From contig NZ_JAPDNR010000001.1 of the NCBI RefSeq assembly GCF_025989125.1, positions 1,036,301 through 1,100,300 of the forward strand: a stretch of 64,000 nucleotides of DNA, given 5' to 3'. Below the pieces are notes generated by a model. It was not told the origin of the DNA and did not search any database. It was given only the letters and a program-made list of their open reading frames with translations. The position numbers and the translations under genes are program-made. The stretch comes from Chitinophaga nivalis. GTDB taxonomy: Bacteria > Bacteroidota > Bacteroidia > Chitinophagales > Chitinophagaceae. Shown in pieces: positions 26,182 to 34,632 of this stretch (position 1 is its first letter; each line of letters begins with the position of its first letter).

Positions 26182-27480
26182 ATGCATTGGACAAAAGTCA
26201 GTATTCTTTGCTTGTTGGGAGGTTCTTTCCTGCTGGCAAATAAAGCTAGGGCACAGGACAACTCACCGTATTCTCGCTATGGATTAGGAGATCTGAACAA
26301 CAACCAAAACACGGTAAACCGTGGAATGGGAGGTGTTTCTCAGGGGTATAGTGATCCGCAATCTGTCAATTTTATTAATCCGGCCAGCTATTCCAGCTTA
26401 TTACTCACAACGCTGGATATCGGCGTTGAAGCCGGTGCCAGAACAATTACAGATAAAGGGAACCGTTTCAGTTCCGGATTTGGTACCCTCTCTTACCTGC
26501 AGATCGGTATTCCGCTCCGGAAAAAATGGGGGCTGAACCTGGGCTTACGCCCGGTTACCCGGGTATCCTACAATATCCAGGAAGGAGTAAATAAAAACTT
26601 CTGGGGAGATACCACCACCTTGCCACTGGCCAACAGATACCAGGGCAGCGGCGGACTTTATCAGCTCTATGCCGGTACCGGTGTGGGGATTGGTAACTTC
26701 AGCATTGGGGTAAACGTAGGTTATTTGTTCGGTAGTCTGGAAAATAACACCCGTGTTATTTATCCGGCAGGCGACATCTTCTCTTCCCGGAACATGACCC
26801 GTACCAGCTACAACAGTTTCTTCTATAAACTTGGGTTGCAATACAGAGCTAAACTGAATAAGGATATGGACCTCACATTGGGTGCTTCCGGAAGCCTGAA
26901 ACAGGATATGAATGCCAAAGTAGAGAAGTTGCAGGAAACATTGACCTACAATGCCGGCAGCAATGACTTTACTGCAGTAGATACTACCCACTACTCTACC
27001 GGAACAAAAGGAACGATTGTATATCCACAGGAGTTTGCCGGTGGTATTATGCTGCGTAAATACGATAAATGGCTGGTAGGTGTGGATTTTAATACCAGTA
27101 AATGGAGCGAGTACTCCAATTTCGGCGCTAAGGACTCTTCCTTCCAGAATGCCTGGAAACTGGCTATCGGCGGACAGTTTGTACCTAACGCCGCTGCTTT
27201 GAGCGGTTATTGGAACCGGGTTACCTATCGCCTGGGTGGCTATTACGGTATGGATTACCTGAAACTGGGCGGAAAGGATATGCCTATTATGGGATTCACT
27301 ATAGGCGCCGGATTACCGGTACGCCGTATGGCTTACTCCAACCAGTATAGCATGGTAAACCTGGCGTTTGAAGTTTCCCGCCGTGGTACCAACCAGACAG
27401 CGTTGAAGGAAAATCTTTACCGGGTATCCCTCGGCTTTACCCTCAGCGACAAATGGTTTATCAAGCGCAAATACGATTAA
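26182..27480 (+). CDS. Outer-membrane beta-barrel protein (PorV/OmpP1-like)
   Basis: 432 residues with a signal peptide ending KARAQ. The mature N-terminus DNSPYSRYGLGDLNNNQNTV and SVNFINPASYSSLLLTTLDI is a common Bacteroidota pattern for FadL/OmpP1-related barrels; the rest alternates aromatic strands and turns. It ends in KWFIKRKYD, so without terminal Phe. It directly precedes lptC, as in several relatives, and may serve surface assembly, but I do not assign a transport substrate. Confidence 0.75.
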   Translation: MHWTKVSILCLLGGSFLLANKARAQDNSPYSRYGLGDLNNNQNTVNRGMGGVSQGYSDPQSVNFINPASYSSLLLTTLDIGVEAGARTITDKGNRFSSGFGTLSYLQIGIPLRKKWGLNLGLRPVTRVSYNIQEGVNKNFWGDTTTLPLANRYQGSGGLYQLYAGTGVGIGNFSIGVNVGYLFGSLENNTRVIYPAGDIFSSRNMTRTSYNSFFYKLGLQYRAKLNKDMDLTLGASGSLKQDMNAKVEKLQETLTYNAGSNDFTAVDTTHYSTGTKGTIVYPQEFAGGIMLRKYDKWLVGVDFNTSKWSEYSNFGAKDSSFQNAWKLAIGGQFVPNAAALSGYWNRVTYRLGGYYGMDYLKLGGKDMPIMGFTIGAGLPVRRMAYSNQYSMVNLAFEVSRRGTNQTALKENLYRVSLGFTLSDKWFIKRKYD

Positions 27481-27508
27481 TGTTTTCGACATACGGAAAA
27501 TAGTAGTG

Positions 27509-27550
27509 AAAGTGGAATGCGATAAAAAAAGCATTCCACTTTTACGTTTT
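27509..27550 (+). terminator. Terminator after the outer-membrane protein gene
   Basis: Stem AAAGTGGAATGC (27509-27520) with GCATTCCACTTT (27531-27542), perfect over 12 pairs, A-rich 10-base loop, followed by TACGTTTTAG. It separates the barrel gene from the lptC promoter. Confidence 0.65.
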
Positions 27551-27562
27551 AGTCCGCCATCG

Positions 27563-27570
27563 TATATTTG
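27563..27570 (+). promoter_or_regulatory. -7 box upstream of lptC
   Basis: TATATTTG, a full TAnnTTTG match, 38 bases before the lptC start and right after the terminator of the preceding gene. Confidence 0.5.
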
Positions 27571-27608
27571 AAAAATATTTTAATAGCGCTCCTCCGGGAG
27601 TATAACTG

Positions 27609-28160
27609 ATGATTAAAAGAGCACTCTTATATACGCTGATGACTGTAGCCGTTTGTAGCTGCGAAAATGATATCAACGCCGTCATGGAGTTTGATTCAAA
27701 GAAAGCTGCTACAGAAAACGGAGTGGATATTGTGACCATCTTCAGCCAGAACGGGAAGGTGAATGCTAAGCTGACTGCGCCTACCATGGAACGGAGCCTG
27801 GATAAGCCCTCTTATGTGGCTTTCAAGAACGGGCTGAAAGTTTTCATGTACAACGATACCCTGGGGCTGGAAAGTACCTTATCTGCCAAAAAAGGCAGAT
27901 ACCTGGAAGATGAAGGCAATGTGTATTTATCTGACAGTGTGATTGTCATTAATAAAAAAGGCGAACGCCTCGATTGTAATGAACTGAACTGGGACCCAAA
28001 AAGAAAAATCTTCTATTCCACCAAGGAAGTATTTATCAAAACACCTACCGACTCGCTGCATGGCTGGGGACTGGAAGCCAATGAAGACTTCAGTGAGAAG
28101 AAAATTCTCAAGGTAAGCGGTCCTATTACTGTGGAAGACAGCACCGCTGTGATGAACTGA
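27609..28160 (+). CDS. lptC: LPS export protein LptC
   Basis: 183 residues with a lipoprotein-like start (LMTVAVCSCEND) and a jellyroll OstA/LptC fold: DIVTIFSQNGKVNAKLTAPT, GRYLEDEGNVYLSDSVIVIN, ELNWDPKRKIFYSTKEVFIK. LptC takes lipopolysaccharide from the LptBFG transporter and passes it to LptA. The lipobox form is typical of Bacteroidota LptC. No other lpt gene is near. Confidence 0.88.
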   Translation: MIKRALLYTLMTVAVCSCENDINAVMEFDSKKAATENGVDIVTIFSQNGKVNAKLTAPTMERSLDKPSYVAFKNGLKVFMYNDTLGLESTLSAKKGRYLEDEGNVYLSDSVIVINKKGERLDCNELNWDPKRKIFYSTKEVFIKTPTDSLHGWGLEANEDFSEKKILKVSGPITVEDSTAVMN

Positions 28161-28182
28161 TAACTTAACGTTTATGTATAAA

Positions 28183-28223
28183 CGAAAGAACCCCACCTTA
28201 TGCAGGTGGGGTTCTTTCGCTTT
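28183..28223 (+). terminator. Terminator after lptC
   Basis: Perfect 16-pair stem: CGAAAGAACCCCACCT (28183-28198), loop TATGC, AGGTGGGGTTCTTTCG (28204-28219), then CTTT. Very stable; it ends the lptC transcript. Confidence 0.85.
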
Positions 28224-28225
28224 AA

Positions 28226-28535
28226 CCTATTTTTTAACCTAAAATTTGTACAGATAAAACCAATAACTATGCCAGTTTGTTCACATATGACCGGATTTGC
28301 CTGGGTTATTTAAAGCTGGATAAAATCAGGTATGAACGGCGCTGATCCTTTATGGATGTATACTTGAAAAGTGCCTGGTTAGAAAGAGGTTATCAACTTA
28401 CGTATACCCGTTACCGGTAATCCGGGGCGGAGGATGATATGCCTGTTCCCGATCAACGGATATTTTTTTGTCTTGATCAAAATGATATTTTCATTATTGA
28501 TAAATTTTTTTATATTTAAAAAAAGAGAGGCGCAG
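28226..28535. other. Intergenic region without a gene
   Basis: About 310 bases with no open frame that looks like protein. The last 40 bases are AT-rich and hold TATATTTA (28511-28518), one base from a TAnnTTTG box, ahead of csaA. A GTTACCGGTAAT dyad lies near 28410. Nothing else recognised. Confidence 0.5.
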
Positions 28536-28874
28536 ATGGAGCAAATTACCTGGCAGGATTTCGAAAAAGTAGAAATGAGAGTAGGAACAATCATTCAGGC
28601 CAATGATTTTCCAGGAGCACGTAATCCGGCCTATCAACTGCAGATCGATTTCGGACCGGAATTAGGCATTAAAAAATCTTCCGCACAGATTACCCGTTTA
28701 TACCAACCGGATGAATTAATTGGAAAACAGGTCGTAGCGGTGGTCAACTTCCCTAAAAAACAAATCGCCACTTTCATGTCAGAGTGCCTGGTACTCGGTG
28801 TGGTAGGAGAAAACAAGGATATAGTGTTGCTCAAACCCGATAAGCCGGTAGAGAATGGTTGGCGTATAGCATGA
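28536..28874 (+). CDS. csaA: CsaA-like tRNA-binding domain protein
   Basis: 112 residues from MEQITWQDFEKVEMRVG; the open frame upstream is AT-rich non-coding sequence. The OB-fold Trbp111/CsaA domain is recognised by FEKVEMRVGTIIQANDFPGA, YQLQIDFGPELGIKKSSAQI and GVVGENKDIVLLKPDKPV. CsaA is a dimeric export-related chaperone/tRNA-binding protein; the true substrate in this phylum is not known to me. Confidence 0.92.
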   Translation: MEQITWQDFEKVEMRVGTIIQANDFPGARNPAYQLQIDFGPELGIKKSSAQITRLYQPDELIGKQVVAVVNFPKKQIATFMSECLVLGVVGENKDIVLLKPDKPVENGWRIA

Positions 28875-29016
28875 TAATTTTATTTTAACGGAAAAGAGAG
28901 GCTTGTAATTATCTGTTTATCATTTTAATATAAATAGATAATTATTTAGATTCTTTATATTAATAATATTATATTTTATTTAATATAATAAGATATTATC
29001 TATTATCCTGTTTTCA
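28875..29016. other. AT-rich intergenic stretch
   Basis: Mostly A and T with dyads such as TAATAATATTATATTTTATT around 28965. From 28990 it carries AAGATATTATC, shared with 43321-43331 upstream of the fourth copy of the repeated element, so homology between these two copies starts here. Confidence 0.5.
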
Positions 29017-29078
29017 CGAACAATAATACATCGTTCACGGAAATGGAAGCCGGAACAAAATTTAGCGATATATCTTTG
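29017..29078 (+). promoter_or_regulatory. Upstream region of repeat-element copy 1: inverted repeat and -7 box
   Basis: CGAAC (29017-29021) and GTTCA (29033-29037) form an inverted repeat with an 11-base spacer; the sequence ATCGTTCAC is shared with copies 2 and 4. TATCTTTG (29071-29078) is a full -7 box, ending 5 bases before the conserved GGTTTTTCAT. Together they look like a regulated promoter for the element. Confidence 0.5.
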
Positions 29079-29083
29079 TTCTA

Positions 29084-29143
29084 GGTTTTTCATAGGATAT
29101 GGTTAAAATTATTACAAGGGCGGTATTCTTACCACCCTTTTTT
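29084..29143 (+). ncRNA. Repeated intergenic element, copy 1 (candidate small RNA)
   Basis: The conserved GGTTTTTCATAGGATATGG begins at 29084, followed by TTAAAATT, then the hairpin GGGCGGTA-TTCT-TACCACCC (29118-29137, one C/A mismatch) and six T. This is the structure of a 60 nt RNA ending at an intrinsic terminator. Three more plus-strand copies lie at 29369, 31907 and 43418. ATAGGATATGG also offers a start codon: ATG at 29099 opens a 56-codon frame (MVKIITRAVFLPP...) ending at 29269. I rank RNA above peptide because the hairpin covaries and copy 3 has no frame. Confidence 0.5.
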
Positions 29144-29302
29144 ATTTATATATCCTCATGTGTCCGCTATTATTGCCTGTTGTCCACGTTTCAGTGGTTA
29201 CTCGCTTACAATCAATTACTTAAGTTGGAATTCGCGGTGCAGACTGCGATGAGAGGGGTATTTCACTGATATGCGTTTACCCTCCTAATCGCTACGTTCC
29301 CC

Positions 29303-29363
29303 GAATAAAATGCATCGTTCACTAAAATGGACAACCGCGGTTAACTAAAAACAATCACCTTTG
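29303..29363 (+). promoter_or_regulatory. Upstream region of repeat-element copy 2
   Basis: CGAATA (29303-29308) and ATCGTTCAC (29314-29322) repeat the motif seen before copies 1 and 4; here one arm has GAAT instead of GAAC. CACCTTTG (29356-29363) occupies the -7 place and keeps TTTG but not the leading TA. Distances to the element match copy 1. Confidence 0.4.
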
Positions 29364-29368
29364 GTATA

Positions 29369-29435
29369 GGTTTTTCAATAAAGATATGGTTAAAATTTTT
29401 CGGGGCTGTAGTCTTGCAGCCCTGTTTCTTTTTTT
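29369..29435 (+). ncRNA. Repeated intergenic element, copy 2
   Basis: GGTTTTTCAATAAAGATATGG, TTAAAATTT, hairpin GGGCTGTA-GTCT-TGCAGCCC (29403-29422, eight pairs with one G/T) and TTTCTTTTTTT. It has a small insertion relative to copy 1. A 29-codon frame starts at 29386 (MVKIFRGCSLAALFLF, then LYLPTVSAHSAYY), ends at 29475 and looks like a signal peptide with VSA before the last five residues; this may be chance. Confidence 0.5.
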
Positions 29436-29515
29436 ATACCTCCCAACTGTATCTGCTCACTCTGCTTACTACTGATAACAAATCACCTTACTGATATAAA
29501 TGATATAAACATAAA

Positions 29516-29545
29516 GCGGCCCGCTTTTATGTAAAAGCGGGCCGC
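29516..29545 (-). terminator. Terminator of the dipeptidyl peptidase gene
   Basis: Perfect 14-pair stem GCGGCCCGCTTTTA / TAAAAGCGGGCCGC with a 2-base loop, 23 bases after the stop on the minus strand, followed by TTTATGTTTA. Confidence 0.8.
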
Positions 29546-29568
29546 CGGAAATATCATGTCTTGCTACC

Positions 29569-31719
29569 TTATTTGGTAAAAGCTGTCGGATAAGGCTTGT
29601 CCAGCAGGTGATTGTAAATGAAACGGTAGATTTCACCGGAAGAATGTACGTTTTTCGATCCTCCCCATCCATGACGCTCGCCCGGATAGAGCATGAACTC
29701 AAAATGTTTATTCAGGTTCTCCAGTTTATCGATCAGCTGAATGCTGTTCTGCAGGTGCACATTATCATCCATGGTACCATGTACAATACGGATTAAACCT
29801 TTATACTGATCGGCATACGTCATAACGGAAGTGGCTTTGTAGCCTTCCGGATTTTCTGCCGGGGTATCCATGTATCTTTCTGTATAGTGGCTATCATACA
29901 ATTGCCAGTCAGTAACCGCAAAATTGGCGATACCGTAGTTAAATACAGATGCGCCATAGGTAAGTGCCATACAGGTCATATAGCCGCCAAAACTGCCTCC
30001 TGTGATGCTTATTTTGTTACTGTCTGCCCATGGCTGAGAACGGAGCCAGCTGGCTGCATCCATATAATCTTCAATTTCATATTTACCCATCTGACGGTGG
30101 ATGTAGTTCATCCCTTTTTTACCCAGATGGCCGCTGCTGCGGTTGTCTATAGCTACCTGTATTACGCCTTCCTGCGCCCACCACTGCTGTACAGGGGTGA
30201 ATTTCCAGGTATCGTACACGGTACCGGAATTAGGGCCGCCATAGACACTGATCAGTATCGGATATTTTTTACCGGCTTCCATATGCAGCGGCATAATAAT
30301 CGTCATCGGTAACTCCAGCCCATCGCGGGTTTTATAGGTTTTTAATTCCGCTTTGGCCACATTGTACTGGTCGAATTGCTGTCCTTTACTATCTCCCAGT
30401 TCCCGTACCACCTTCCCATTGTTGTCTATCAACGCCATTCTGGATGGTGTTTGCAGGTTGGAATAGGTGGTAATGAAATATTTACCGCCAGGAGCCATTT
30501 TAATGATGTTGTTGTAGTTGCCATTGGTTAAACGGGTAATGGCGCCGGATTTCATACTTACCTTGTACAGGTCAAAGCGGGAAGATGCTTCCTTACGGGC
30601 GGTAAAATAGATCAGCTGATTCTTTTCATCCATTTCCAGTACTTCCTTCACGGTCCAGTTGCCGGAAGTGAGCTGTTTTTTCAGCGAACCATCCATGTTG
30701 TACAGGTAAAGGTGCGACCAGCCGGTTTTATCGCTTTGTAACAGGAAGCCTTCATTATTGCGGAGGAAAGGTACGGCACGGAACCAATCGATCCAGGTAG
30801 CCTGCTGTTCATGATAAATTTCTTTTTTGGTGCCGTTCTCAGGACTGATGCTGAATATCTTCAGGTTGTCCTGGCCGCGGTTCATCCATTGCATCCACAA
30901 TTGACGGCTATCTGCAGTCCAGAAAGGCGTTCCGAAATACTGGTCATCATTTTCGTTGAAGTCTGCCCACACGGTATTACCACCGGTAACCGGTACTACG
31001 CCTACCTTTACGGACGGGTTAGGGTCACCGGCTTTCGGATAACGGGTGTTTTCCAGGTAGCCATGTTGGCCTTTTTCACTATAGATCGGAAACACCGGTA
31101 CTTTGGTATCGTTGAAGTGCATGTAGGCTATTTTCCGGCTGTCAGGACTCCACCAGAAAGCCCGGTAGCGGGTAGCACGGCCCAGGATTTCTTCAAAATA
31201 CACCCAGGAAGACCAGCCATTATAAATAACGTCGGAGCCGTCCTGTGTATAGCGTATCTCTTTTTTAGTGGCTATTTCCACACTGTACAGGTCATTGCCG
31301 CGGGTGAAGGCCACATATTTTCCATCAGGCGAAAGGGTGGGATTTTTTTCTTCTGCAGCATCGTTGGTCAGCCGGATGCTGTTACCTTCCGCGGTGCGGT
31401 AAAAAACATCCTTCTCCTTTACTTCCACACTGGGGCCGTCTACCGGAGCCGTATAAATAACAGCGGCGCCGGTGCGGGCGTCTACTTTCCAGGCCTGGTT
31501 TTTACCATTGGCCGCGTCGGTACGCATTTCCAGGTAATGGTCGGCATCTGCCCACTCCCGGATAGCGGGCAGCGGTTTGCTGATATCGGCGGGCTGGTTG
31601 TTGAAGGCCTGATCGAAGGTCAGGTCCTGTTTTTGTTGCGCCTGCAGGCGTGGAATCATCATCAGCAGCAAAGCAGCGCTACTGATGCCGGTTGGCTTTA
31701 ACCATGGTATACTTCTCAT
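29569..31719 (-). CDS. S9B dipeptidyl peptidase IV family serine peptidase
   Basis: 716 residues with a signal peptide (about 1-27, ending RLQAQ). A beta-propeller with repeats such as NPTLSPDGKYVAFTRGNDLY and FWWSPDSRKIAYMHFND is followed by the hydrolase domain from about residue 480. Catalytic triad by position: Ser576 in GGSFGGYMT, Asp651 in GTMDDNVH, His683 in GERHGW; the spacing of 75 and 32 residues is like human DPP4. The serine context is GGSFGG, not the common GWSYGG. It cuts Xaa-Pro dipeptides from peptides in the periplasm. Stands alone. Confidence 0.93.
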   Translation of the reverse strand: MRSIPWLKPTGISSAALLLMMIPRLQAQQKQDLTFDQAFNNQPADISKPLPAIREWADADHYLEMRTDAANGKNQAWKVDARTGAAVIYTAPVDGPSVEVKEKDVFYRTAEGNSIRLTNDAAEEKNPTLSPDGKYVAFTRGNDLYSVEIATKKEIRYTQDGSDVIYNGWSSWVYFEEILGRATRYRAFWWSPDSRKIAYMHFNDTKVPVFPIYSEKGQHGYLENTRYPKAGDPNPSVKVGVVPVTGGNTVWADFNENDDQYFGTPFWTADSRQLWMQWMNRGQDNLKIFSISPENGTKKEIYHEQQATWIDWFRAVPFLRNNEGFLLQSDKTGWSHLYLYNMDGSLKKQLTSGNWTVKEVLEMDEKNQLIYFTARKEASSRFDLYKVSMKSGAITRLTNGNYNNIIKMAPGGKYFITTYSNLQTPSRMALIDNNGKVVRELGDSKGQQFDQYNVAKAELKTYKTRDGLELPMTIIMPLHMEAGKKYPILISVYGGPNSGTVYDTWKFTPVQQWWAQEGVIQVAIDNRSSGHLGKKGMNYIHRQMGKYEIEDYMDAASWLRSQPWADSNKISITGGSFGGYMTCMALTYGASVFNYGIANFAVTDWQLYDSHYTERYMDTPAENPEGYKATSVMTYADQYKGLIRIVHGTMDDNVHLQNSIQLIDKLENLNKHFEFMLYPGERHGWGGSKNVHSSGEIYRFIYNHLLDKPYPTAFTK

Positions 31720-31906
31720 AATCTGTCGTGTATCAGATGGTTTGGTTTAGAAGATGTTGGCGGGCGAAAATAAGCATAACTGACGAATGGAGATAGCCCG
31801 GCGGGAATATTACCAAAGACACGCAGAAACCCTCCACTTATGCAGGAATTTCGTGCATTTGGCAATTAAGGCCGGAAATAGCAGTGGAAGCCGTTAATTT
31901 TAAAAC

Positions 31907-31971
31907 GGTTTTCATAGGATATGGTCAAAAAATGAGAGGGCTGTAGTCTTACAGCCCTTTTTCCTTTTTTT
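31907..31971 (+). ncRNA. Repeated intergenic element, copy 3, upstream of lysS
   Basis: GGTTTTCATAGGATATGG (one T fewer than copy 1), TCAAAAAATGAGA, then the perfect hairpin GGGCTGTA-GTCT-TACAGCCC (31938-31957) and a T-rich tail to 31971. TAATTTTA (31895-31902) lies at the -7 place. The frame from the ATG stops after four codons (MVKK), so this copy cannot make a peptide. The GAAC/GTTC inverted repeat is not clear upstream. It ends 36 bases before the lysS -7 box. Confidence 0.5.
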
Positions 31972-32006
31972 GCATATCAATTTCCCACGTTTGCACGCCA
32001 ATTTCC

Positions 32007-32014
32007 TATTTTTG
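32007..32014 (+). promoter_or_regulatory. -7 box upstream of lysS
   Basis: TATTTTTG, full match, 29 bases before the lysS ATG. It lies within a short direct repeat: TTTGCACGCCAATT at 31991 and TTTGCACTCCAATT at 32011. Confidence 0.55.
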
Positions 32015-32043
32015 CACTCCAATTGGCAATTACAACTTATTAC

Positions 32044-33555
32044 ATGACACAATTATCTGAGCAAGAGATTATACGCCGGGAAAAATTACAGGAGCTGCAT
32101 AACCTGGGCATAGACCCCTACCCTGCGGCTGAGTATCCGGTTAATGATACTTCCGTGAATATAAAAACCAATTATTCGGAAGCAACAAAGGAACAATTCC
32201 AGGATGTTTGCCTGGCTGGCCGTATCATGAGCATTCGCGATATGGGAAAGGCTGCGTTTGCTGTTATCCAGGATAAGGCCGGACGTATCCAGGTATATAT
32301 CCGCAGAGATGATATTTGCCCTGGTGAAGATAAAACCGGTTATGATACCGTGTTCAAGAAACTGGTAGACATCGGTGACTTCATCGGTATAAAAGGATAT
32401 GCCTTTATTACCAAAACCGGCGAAACCTCAATACATGCCACTTCCGTTACCATGCTGGCCAAGGCGCTGCGCCCGCTGCCCGTGGTAAAATCTGTGGAAG
32501 GCCAGGTGTTTGACGAAGTAACAGACCCTGAGTTCAAATACCGTCAGCGTTACGTTGACCTCGTGATTAATCCGGAAGTAAAGGAAGTGTTTGTAAAACG
32601 CACCCGCATTATGCAAACCATCCGTGATTTCTATAATAACCTGGGTTACCTGGAAGTGGAAACGCCCATCCTGCAGCCTATTCCCGGTGGCGCTACTGCC
32701 CGCCCGTTTGTGACACATCACAACGCGCTGGATATGCCGCTGTATATGCGTATTGCCAACGAATTATACCTCAAACGCCTGATCGTAGGCGGTTTTGAAG
32801 GGGTATATGAGTTTGCAAAGGATTTCCGGAATGAAGGGATGGACCGTACCCACAATCCGGAGTTTACCGTAATGGAAATGTATGCTGCCTACAAGGATTA
32901 TGAGTGGATGATGCATACGACAGAAACCCTGCTGGAAAAGATTGCCATCACCCTGCATGGCACTACTGCCGTGCCGGTAGGTGATAAAGTGATCGACTTT
33001 AAAGCACCTTTCCGTCGTGTAACCATGTTTGAAGCTATTCAGGAACATACCGGCTTCGATATCAGCGCCATGGATGAAGCCCAGCTGCGCGACGTGTGCA
33101 AACAGCTGAATATCCACGTAGATCCGAAATTTGGTAAAGGCAAACTGATTGATGAGATCTTTGGTGAGAAATGCGAAGGACACTACATTCAGCCTACTTT
33201 CATTACCGATTATCCGGTGGAAATGAGCCCGCTGACTAAAAAACACCGCAGCAAACCCGGACTGGTAGAGCGTTTTGAACTGATGGCCAACGGTAAGGAA
33301 ATTGCCAATGCCTACAGTGAGCTGAACGACCCGCTGGATCAGCGCGCCCGTTTTGAAGAACAGGTACAGCTGATGGAGCGTGGAGATGATGAGGCGATGT
33401 ATATTGACTATGATTTTCTGCGTGCGCTGGAATACGGTATGCCGCCTACCTCTGGTATCGGTATTGGTATAGATCGTTTAACCATGCTGATGACCAATCA
33501 GCCATCTATCCAGGATGTACTGTTTTTCCCGCAGATGAAACAGGAGAAACAATAA
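32044..33555 (+). CDS. lysS: Lysyl-tRNA synthetase, class II
   Basis: 503 residues from MTQLSEQEIIRREKLQEL. An N-terminal OB-fold (about 60-170) binds the anticodon; the class II catalytic core has motif 2 in FRNEGMDRTHNPEFTVMEMY and motif 3 in GIGIGIDRLTMLMTN. TDYPVEMSPLTKKHRSKPGL and NGKEIANAYSELNDPLDQ are also diagnostic. It charges tRNA-Lys. Complete and ordinary; alone in its unit with its own terminator. Confidence 0.97.
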   Translation: MTQLSEQEIIRREKLQELHNLGIDPYPAAEYPVNDTSVNIKTNYSEATKEQFQDVCLAGRIMSIRDMGKAAFAVIQDKAGRIQVYIRRDDICPGEDKTGYDTVFKKLVDIGDFIGIKGYAFITKTGETSIHATSVTMLAKALRPLPVVKSVEGQVFDEVTDPEFKYRQRYVDLVINPEVKEVFVKRTRIMQTIRDFYNNLGYLEVETPILQPIPGGATARPFVTHHNALDMPLYMRIANELYLKRLIVGGFEGVYEFAKDFRNEGMDRTHNPEFTVMEMYAAYKDYEWMMHTTETLLEKIAITLHGTTAVPVGDKVIDFKAPFRRVTMFEAIQEHTGFDISAMDEAQLRDVCKQLNIHVDPKFGKGKLIDEIFGEKCEGHYIQPTFITDYPVEMSPLTKKHRSKPGLVERFELMANGKEIANAYSELNDPLDQRARFEEQVQLMERGDDEAMYIDYDFLRALEYGMPPTSGIGIGIDRLTMLMTNQPSIQDVLFFPQMKQEKQ

Positions 33556-33575
33556 GCAACTGCTGATAAATAATA

Positions 33576-33634
33576 AGAATTACGGATTAGGCATTACAGT
33601 TAAAGCAGTAATGTTTAATCCGTAATTCTTTTTT
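33576..33634 (+). terminator. Terminator after lysS
   Basis: 22-pair stem, AGAATTACGGATTAGGCATTAC (positions 33576-33597) with 33608-33629, with two G/T pairs, followed by TTTTTT. Its outer arm AATTACGGATTA is the same as in the terminator after gldN at 58813. Confidence 0.85.
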
Positions 33635-33760
33635 ATACAGTCCTGCAGCCTGAAAACAGGAAAATGGCATTAAATTTTCTTTAATCGCGATGGAAGCGTT
33701 CATTTACGGTGCCACATTCTTAACTTTAGAATGTTCACCTCGTATCTTAAAATTAGCCAC

Positions 33761-34594
33761 ATGAAAACAATTTTAGTTCCTACTGATTTTTCTGATACTG
33801 CCTATAATGCCGCTACCTACGCATTGGAACTGGCTGCTCAACTGGGTACTACCCGTATCATATTGTATCATGCATATGAGCTGATTGTACCCATTCCGGA
33901 TATCCCTACTTCCGTACCCATGGTGAATCCGGATGATCTGAGGAGCGCCAGCCTGGAAGGCCTGGAGAAAATGAAAAAAGAACTGGAAGCCTTGTTGCCA
34001 CTGAATACTACCCTGTTGATAAGAGCCGATAATACCCTGCTGGCTGCTACCATTGACGAGGTGTGCAAAGCGGAAGGCGCCGATCTGATTGTAATGGGGA
34101 TTACCGGAGGCAGTAAAATGGAGGAAATCCTCGTGGGTTCCAATACCATTGATGTGGTGAAACATACAGTCTGCCCCGTGATGGTGATTCCTGCTGAGGC
34201 AAAATATGCGCCTATTCAAAAGATTGTTTTTGCCTGCGACCTGCGTAAAGTGGTGGATTCCACTCCTATAGGGCCGCTGAAAAAACTCCTGAATGTATTT
34301 AAGGCAGAACTGCATGTGATCAATATCGATCACGAAAGCAGGCATTTTACCACAGATACACCTTTTGAAACCCTCATGCTGGAAACATTACTGGAAGATT
34401 ATCAACCCGTATATCATTTTATTGATAATCCAAATGTGGTACAGGGAATTGTGGAATTTGCCGAGGAAAATAATGCCGATCTGATTCTTACAATCCCCAA
34501 AAAACACGGATTGTTTGAAAGTATTTTCAAACGCAGCAGTACTTCCCGGCTGGCTTATAAAACGCATCTACCTTTGCTGACGATACATGAATAA
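33761..34594 (+). CDS. Universal stress protein with two UspA domains
   Basis: 277 residues from MKTILVPTDFSDTAYNAATY. Two Usp domains: about 1-145, with the ATP-type motif GITGGSKMEEILVGSNTIDV (GxxGx9GS) followed by VVKHTVCPVMVIP, and about 150-277, with a weaker second copy (LILTIPKKHGLFESIFKRS). Such tandem Usp proteins respond to starvation and redox stress. A -7-like TAACTTTA lies at 33721-33728. Confidence 0.9.
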   Translation: MKTILVPTDFSDTAYNAATYALELAAQLGTTRIILYHAYELIVPIPDIPTSVPMVNPDDLRSASLEGLEKMKKELEALLPLNTTLLIRADNTLLAATIDEVCKAEGADLIVMGITGGSKMEEILVGSNTIDVVKHTVCPVMVIPAEAKYAPIQKIVFACDLRKVVDSTPIGPLKKLLNVFKAELHVINIDHESRHFTTDTPFETLMLETLLEDYQPVYHFIDNPNVVQGIVEFAEENNADLILTIPKKHGLFESIFKRSSTSRLAYKTHLPLLTIHE

Positions 34595-34632
34595 TTTTTA
34601 CATTTGAAATACATCAATTTTATCTACACAAC

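Noticed and set aside
30811..31701. A 296-codon open frame antisense to the dipeptidyl peptidase propeller
   Set aside because: Shadow of codon bias; no signal, no family.
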